Notes under the pieces: generated by a model | The model's input: only the letters and a program-made list of their open reading frames with translations | Database searches by the model: none | What the model was told of the DNA's origin: nothing | Position numbers and translations under genes: made by a program | Shown here: positions 58,560 through 64,000 of the stretch, piece after piece | Position numbering within the stretch: position 1 is the stretch's first letter | Layout of the letters: each line of letters starts with the position of its first letter | Assembly (NCBI GenBank): GCA_036345935.2 | Contig: JADWOT020000002.1 | Location: 2,824,692-2,888,691, forward strand | DNA length: 64,000 bases | From: Taenia hydatigena | Lineage: Eukaryota; Platyhelminthes; Cestoda; Cyclophyllidea; Taeniidae | Direction: 5' to 3'

Positions 58560-60470
58560 CCCAAGGCTATTCCACAGCTCGCACACGCAGATGCACTTCT
58601 GCTCCTCCCAATTTCCTTTACGGCCTCCCCATAACCTACCCATTCGCGCACGCACCCACCTACACGCATGCAACTACTGCTACTACCGCCACTCGCACTC
58701 ATTACTCACCCACCCTCACCACCACACATGCGTATTTGGCTGCCTTCCCTCTGCAGCTCCTCTATACCTTAGTTGCCTCTCTCCAAACACCTTTCATCTG
58801 ATAAATTTGCATTTAACGTCCCTCCATACATTCGATCTTCCAATCATTCGCGCCGTTTTCTTTCCATGCACCTCTCCTATTCCAGCACCGCCACCACCAC
58901 AACCCCTTATAGGCTACTAGCGGATGCTCTACTACCCCTGTCTCCACCCATACAGCCTTCATTCTCTTTTTTTCTCTTTTTATTCACTATTTGCATTTCG
59001 TTTGTTTCATTACTTTCCTTCCCCTATAAATGATTCATTCTAATTCTCTTCCACTTTCCTTCTTTCTTTCGAACCTTTTTTTTGTTCATTTATCTAACAC
59101 CCTACTCTTATTTTCAACCTCTCAGTCATTCTAGCCATATCGCTCAATGGATGCACAAACTCTCTCTGGCTCCATTTCATACACCTACACCACCAGCAGC
59201 ATTACTTACATCTTACTATTAGATCTACTGCCCCCTTCCCAACAACTACTTATAGAATGCTGGCAGACGTTTTTCTCTTATGCCTGTTCCACTTCAGTTG
59301 CATGTGCCTTCTCCTCTCTCCCTCACACCCCATCCCACTATTCCTTCTCACCACCCTCCTGCCCTCATTGCTTGTGCAACATTTCTTACCTCACTCTTCT
59401 TTCCTTCTTTCCTTCCCACCAAATACTGTTCCATTGATAAGCATTAAATTTACTTCCACCGCACTCATGCATTACCGTCTTCTTTCTTTCACTTTTTCAT
59501 CCTTATATTTCCACATTCTTTGCAGGCATCTCCTTTTCCTCTTTCATGCTCCTATTCCCATTTACGAGTTACTAACAGTAAAAGAGGACTTTCCATTTCA
59601 GCGCTAAGCTAGGCTCCCCATTCTCCCTCCCTCTCTCATTATTATTCTGTCTCACCACTTAATTCTAGAAGTAGGCTCATCGCTAATCATTCGAAGGATA
59701 CCCAAGATTTCATAAGGTCTATAATCTCATTTCTTCTTTTTACCGTCGCATGTACATGGCAAACTTACGGTCACGTCCGTTTTACCTGTTCTACATCTCT
59801 ACTATCATTATTCCTCAAACAGCTTTTTATTTCGTTGCTTTCTTATAATTAATCATAAGTAGTGAATTTTTAAATTCCTTATTCATTTCATCATTCCTTC
59901 TTTTTAGCTAATTAAAATATCATCTACTCAAACGATAATGCTTTACTTAACAAACCTATCATCTCATCTCCCCATCCCACACATGTGGTACCAAGGCATG
60001 TTTAACCAATTTTGCCATTTCCTATTCAAAATCTTACCACCGCTGGTATTATTTATAGACTCATGCATAGATACGCCCATGCACATACATCACTGCCCTT
60101 CCTCTCCATTCCATCCTCTTACTCTTCCTCATCGACACGACTCGACCCACCTCCATTGGCAAGGCCGAACACTCGCCTCCCTTAACAACTTTACTCTTTT
60201 TTATTTTCCTTTACTTCTTAATCACTGCAAATGTCTTCCTTTCTTTAGGCATTCCATGCACGAAGTTTTACGAAATTTTTATACTTACGAGGTAATGCAA
60301 TTTACCCCCTTTACGCGCATACCATGCTGCGCTACAGTAAAATTCACTTTAACATCATCATTGCCTTTTATAGTACATCAACGGAATCCATGTAAAGATT
60401 GTAAATTTGTACCACTTTTAGCCTTTGAACATTATTATAAGCTTAAATTACAAATTGTTTAATTTTACCC
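58560..60470 (+). repeat. Pyrimidine-rich repeat block 2
   Basis: The same family as 45990-48840, in the same orientation, with C/T-rich plus strand and shared landmarks (about 58911, 59428, 59960 and 60078). The long frames here (up to 174 codons at 59938-60462) are by-products of the skewed composition and are not conserved between blocks. Confidence 0.7.
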
Positions 60471-62206
60471 AATTGTCGCGTTTGCAGTTCGAAAAGTTCT
60501 TTGGTGAATCTCAAGTGCAATAGAGCTGATTAGCTGAAGCTCAGATAAAGCCTTTCCTTCTTCCCACTCATCTCATTGTGGTGCATAAGGACTCATTTAA
60601 ATTAGGTTCAGCAGCCTCTCTTAACCTCATATATCTTCACAAGTGCAAAATACAACACGGGACACCCTACTAGATTTGGTAAAATCACAAAGCAAATAGG
60701 AACATGGCAAACAATAGTGTGTGAATGTATTGGACGCGATTTCATCTCTCTTGCACCGTCGTGCCGCTCGTCAACCCCATGTCTGTGAGTAGGACAGGAT
60801 AGGAGGGAGCCATCTATCTGCATCCTGTGCAATCAAAAGCAGAACACTAATTTTCCTCTTATGTGCGTGGTCTACAATGTCGTGGAGAGGAATGACAGCG
60901 ACGAAGGCAGTGTCAGTAGAAAGGAAGGCCTCAGATTACAACCTTATGCACAGAGTCAACACTTGGAGTGGTGCATTGGCGAAAGTACTGAGGCAGGGTC
61001 ACATTCTGCTGCATTTTATGAGTCGCAGTGAGTGTAACCTTGAAGACAACGCCAATACTCTACCACTCCTAGTCAAAGTGGCGTGACACAACGGCCAAAG
61101 ACTTGGCGTGGATTAGCTTGTCTTCGCATAGCATGGAAAAGCCTGCCTATTTAGACACTCGTTACAGCGCCAACGAATAGTGAGCCAGTGCCCTCTACTT
61201 CACCCACATTTCCTCTATGCCTGCCTTCGCCCTTCCAAAGTGGTCCGTGTAGTTTTAGACAAACAATGCCAATTCTTAGTCACAGCCTGAGCTATGTCAA
61301 TACTGAACGTGCCCAATTCGCGTAGAATGAATCGTGTACTGATTTCTTTGCAAACATAACTTTAACCCACTGCCTCTCACCACCTTGCTTATCTCACCAT
61401 CTGCGTTACCTCCCAGCTTAATGCATTTAGATTCGGCAATATTACCCACCCATTTACCATCGCCACACAATCGCCACACGATGTTGCCATCACCATCCCC
61501 TTACTACCACGAAGCCTTTTTCAGTCCCTAGCCCATTGGCGGCATCGCGCCATATATCTGCACCACTGTTGTGTACATGCACCATTCCGGTTGTCAAGTA
61601 AAGGCATGCTCTCAACAACTTTGCGAAATATTGCGCATTTTAGGTCGAGTGGTCACAGAAGGCCAATTCTGCCATCTCACTGTCATAAATTCGACTCTTC
61701 ATTGGTGACCGGCGCGAATTCCGTTTCTAACATAATTGGAATTCCCGGCACTCGGGAGTGCCGAACTCGCCACATTGCTAAACCGCTGGTCCCATGCTTC
61801 ATTGTGCCGTTTAAGCTAAAGTTTCATCGTTGCTTCTAGCAGTGCTTTCATTCATCAGAAAACGGGGTTATGGTCTATTGCGCTGCACTCTTCCATCCAC
61901 TCAAAAACTTTAGAACGTTAAGCGCTACTTTCCTTGCAACTTGCGCTCTGGATTGATGTTGGCAGTTTACACCACACTCTACCTTCACTGGCCCTATTCT
62001 CCGAATTACCGTCCTATTGGGCTATATTATTGCTAATGACTCACCGATGTGCACTAAATGATCGACTCGATTTCGTTAAAATGGGAAGGCTTTAGCTTTG
62101 CTCTCTGATCCTTATATCCTAGGCTTTAAGACGGGCTGGGTGTACTTTTATTGCTAGCAAAACTTAAAACAACTAACCTGCTATCTCTCGATTTCGGGTT
62201 TCTTAG
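60471..62206. other. No gene recognised
   Basis: A short tandem GTGTGGCGAT-type repeat lies on the minus strand near 61455-61495. Frames at 60877-61086 and 61591-61839 have no motif. Confidence 0.3.
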
Positions 62207-62419
62207 GTGCGTTGCCTAAGGTTGGATTTGCCCACTGGCATAGCCGGATCAATAGCAGGAAGCGGTGAAGTCTCTTTGCTGACCATGCACCAGAATCCCC
62301 CAGACATAGGCAATGTACTACTAATTTATGAGTCAGGCGTCATTAAATCTAAGGCTGTTGACAATCACTCCAAGCGCAGTGTGACAATCGAGCATACCTT
62401 TGCACTGACACATCATTAA
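62207..62419 (+). CDS. Possible terminal exon, 70 codons, unknown function
   Basis: Directly after an acceptor with a pyrimidine-rich tract (GGGTTTCTTAG, ending 62206) the frame is open for 70 codons to TAA. It includes LPTGIAGSIAGSGEVSLLTM and PDIGNVLLIYESGVIKSKA. The frame has no ATG at its start, as expected for an internal or last exon. No family or upstream exon was recognised. Confidence 0.3.
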   Translation: MRCLRLDLPTGIAGSIAGSGEVSLLTMHQNPPDIGNVLLIYESGVIKSKAVDNHSKRSVTIEHTFALTHH

Positions 62420-63367
62420 GCGGACGCACTAGTGTAAATTTATGCTGTGACGGTTCTCCATTCTGCGAGATAGGAAATTGCTTGTTTGAATGTATGATTT
62501 GCATTGCCGATGTGTAAATTAAACGCTTATTAGGGTGCGTGCAAAAGCAAATTTTTTTCGATTTATGAAAAGTGGGTGGAAATTTGCATTCTAAGCGTGT
62601 GGTTGTACTGGCACACCTCCTAGTGTTAAATGAATTTAGACTATGGATCACAAGGCTAGGTGTGGAGAGGCTTAATTAAAGGAAAAATAGTGCAGCTCTC
62701 ACTTTTGGAAAAGCTTTTCCTTTTCGCCTTTTGGTTACATAGCTCCCTATTCTCAATTTTGGAGCCGGATGAATATATTTTGCTACAGCCTCGCCATTGT
62801 CTTCCAATGAACTTCTCACCTTAGCTCGCATTGCGTGAATAGGTGGCGTGTTCGCCTACAAAATATCTTTAGAATGATTTTCAATCGTTCTTATTCTTGC
62901 CTTAGCGATCAAAATCTACGGTTGATAAATCTGCTTTTTTAAAGAGGCTGTCTACTTAAGGCCTTAAGTCGAAGAACAGGGATGATACATGGCTTTTTGC
63001 TTCTTAAGCAGTTTTAGGTAAGCTCATCCACAGTGCTCAATGATTGGGTTTCTCCTGGGCGCTCTTTTAATGGAATTGGAATACAATTATGGGCTCACCT
63101 TCTTTGTCTTCTACATCGTTGCATGCAGTTACTATAGGCGGTAGACGGGGCACCCGACATTCTGTTGCCACCACCGAATTTTCTCAGCGCGAAGAGCTCT
63201 GCGTCTGCCTTGGATCCGCGTGTATCTATTTACTTAGGACCCGGCCTAAAATCATTAAATTTACGTAGACAAAGATATAGGAATAACACAAAATTTGCTT
63301 CAAGGTTTAAAGAAAGTGAAAATTTGTAGGTACCTGCAACAAAAATGTCGCCTCGAGGCAAAAAACA

Positions 63368-63697
63368 ATGTTAGAAATTCTATACTTCATTTTGCTCTAC
63401 CTTTTGCTTTGTTTTAGTAATATGGTTAAAGAGGGCACATCGCCTGCCTTCTATATTCATATAAACATTCCAGCAGTCTTTCTTAGTCATTTCCTCTTAT
63501 GCTTCGATAGACTGGCTAAAGGTGGTAATGTGCCAAATAGTCAAGAGCTTGGAACAAAGTCCTCAGCAGTCGTGAGCGTTGACTCCTCCATAATTTCTCA
63601 CTGCGATTCAAAATCGCTCGTGATTTTTATTGACATGGACGCCAAAGTGGATAGATCTGTTCCAGTGACCCGAATCCCTAACTATTCTGCGAACTAA
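63368..63697 (+). CDS. Possible exon with hydrophobic start, unknown function
   Basis: An ATG at 63368 opens 109 codons. The first 20 residues are strongly hydrophobic (LEILYFILLYLLLCF), resembling a signal anchor, but acceptor-like TTTTAG (63418) and TCTTAG (63486) sites inside suggest the first part may instead be intron. The last 60 codons look the most protein-like (SSAVVSVDSSIISHCDSKS, then FIDMDAKVDRSVPVTRI). No family recognised. Confidence 0.25.
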   Translation: MLEILYFILLYLLLCFSNMVKEGTSPAFYIHINIPAVFLSHFLLCFDRLAKGGNVPNSQELGTKSSAVVSVDSSIISHCDSKSLVIFIDMDAKVDRSVPVTRIPNYSAN

Positions 63698-64000
63698 TTA
63701 ACCACCCTCCTATTCCTTAAAGGTCCTAAAGTTGTTCTTGCCAAAGTATTGGTATGTGTTGGCCGGCACAACCTGGCCAGTGCTTTTTGTACCATATACC
63801 TACATACGAAGCACAGAAATGTCACAACACTAAGGGTTCCCTGACAATCAACTTTCGATACATATCCTTGTGCTTTAACTGGTAGCGAATCTTTCATTCC
63901 AGCATTGAAGGTCTTGTTGAGATTCAGTGGCCCTGCAATGCCCTGGAATGAATAAGCTCTAAGCCGTGTCCGGATGAGGTTCAGCTAAAAGTATCACGCA

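Noticed and set aside
59938..60462. 174-codon frame, among the longest in the window
   Set aside because: It lies in the pyrimidine-rich repeat, has low-complexity composition, and its order is not kept in the other block.
1..64000. CRISPR array, bacterial operon or phage
   Set aside because: No regularly spaced short direct repeats, no Shine-Dalgarno-led gene clusters and very low coding density; exons with introns are present.

Overview
This window looks like nuclear DNA of a multicellular eukaryote, most likely an invertebrate with a repeat-rich, gene-poor genome. The evidence is spliced exons with GT..AG borders, very few long open frames in 64 kb, several families of diverged non-coding repeats, an AATAAA polyadenylation hexamer, and one tRNA-Asn-like sequence without an encoded CCA. 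A flatworm would fit this style of genome, but nothing seen here proves a taxon. A 100-base N gap (57079-57178) and a single N (31932) show this is a draft assembly.

Layout. The first 10 kb is dominated by a large inverted repeat: two 3152-bp arms (1032-4183 and 6626-9777) around a 2442-bp spacer. I found one base difference between the arms in the parts I compared. The arms belong to a non-coding repeat family with older, diverged copies at 20165-23740 and 40100-42184. Those copies show the ancestral element ran Q (5329-6625), then arm, then a short 3' tail (906-1031 on the minus strand). Each arm here keeps only one end of it. The spacer also holds segment P (4184-5328), which carries an exon-like frame that recurs in a separate diverged copy at 13840-14665. 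Just beyond the right arm is a compact two-exon small gene (9922-10286).

The middle of the window (16-40 kb) holds an ankyrin-repeat gene family. One copy on the minus strand (exon 1 at 23886-24101, exons 2-3 at 16100-16842) has its first intron filled by the repeat element. A second, longer plus-strand copy spans 26921-29694 and reads as a run of about a dozen ankyrin repeats. A third, very short plus-strand fragment (39911-40090) ends at a copy of the repeat element. Both long copies are disabled, by different lesions: in-frame TAA codons at non-equivalent positions, a frameshift in one, and lost splice sites in the other. They look like independently decaying paralogues of a parent gene that is not in this window.

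At 30.7-34.1 kb there is a direct duplication of about 1.15 kb whose copies meet at the single N, followed by a duplicated exon-like segment. From 36 kb on, the window has scattered single open frames that look like exons but that I do not recognise (36.8, 43.6, 45.7, 51.8, 54.1, 62.2 and 63.5 kb). It also has two related pyrimidine-rich repeat blocks (45990-48840 and 58560-60470) and a damaged tRNA-Asn-like sequence at 54.7 kb. I found no convincing intact large gene, no rRNA, no CRISPR array and no recognisable reverse transcriptase or transposase. The main points of interest are the near-perfect inverted repeat, the matched decay of the ankyrin paralogues, and the association of the repeat element with them.
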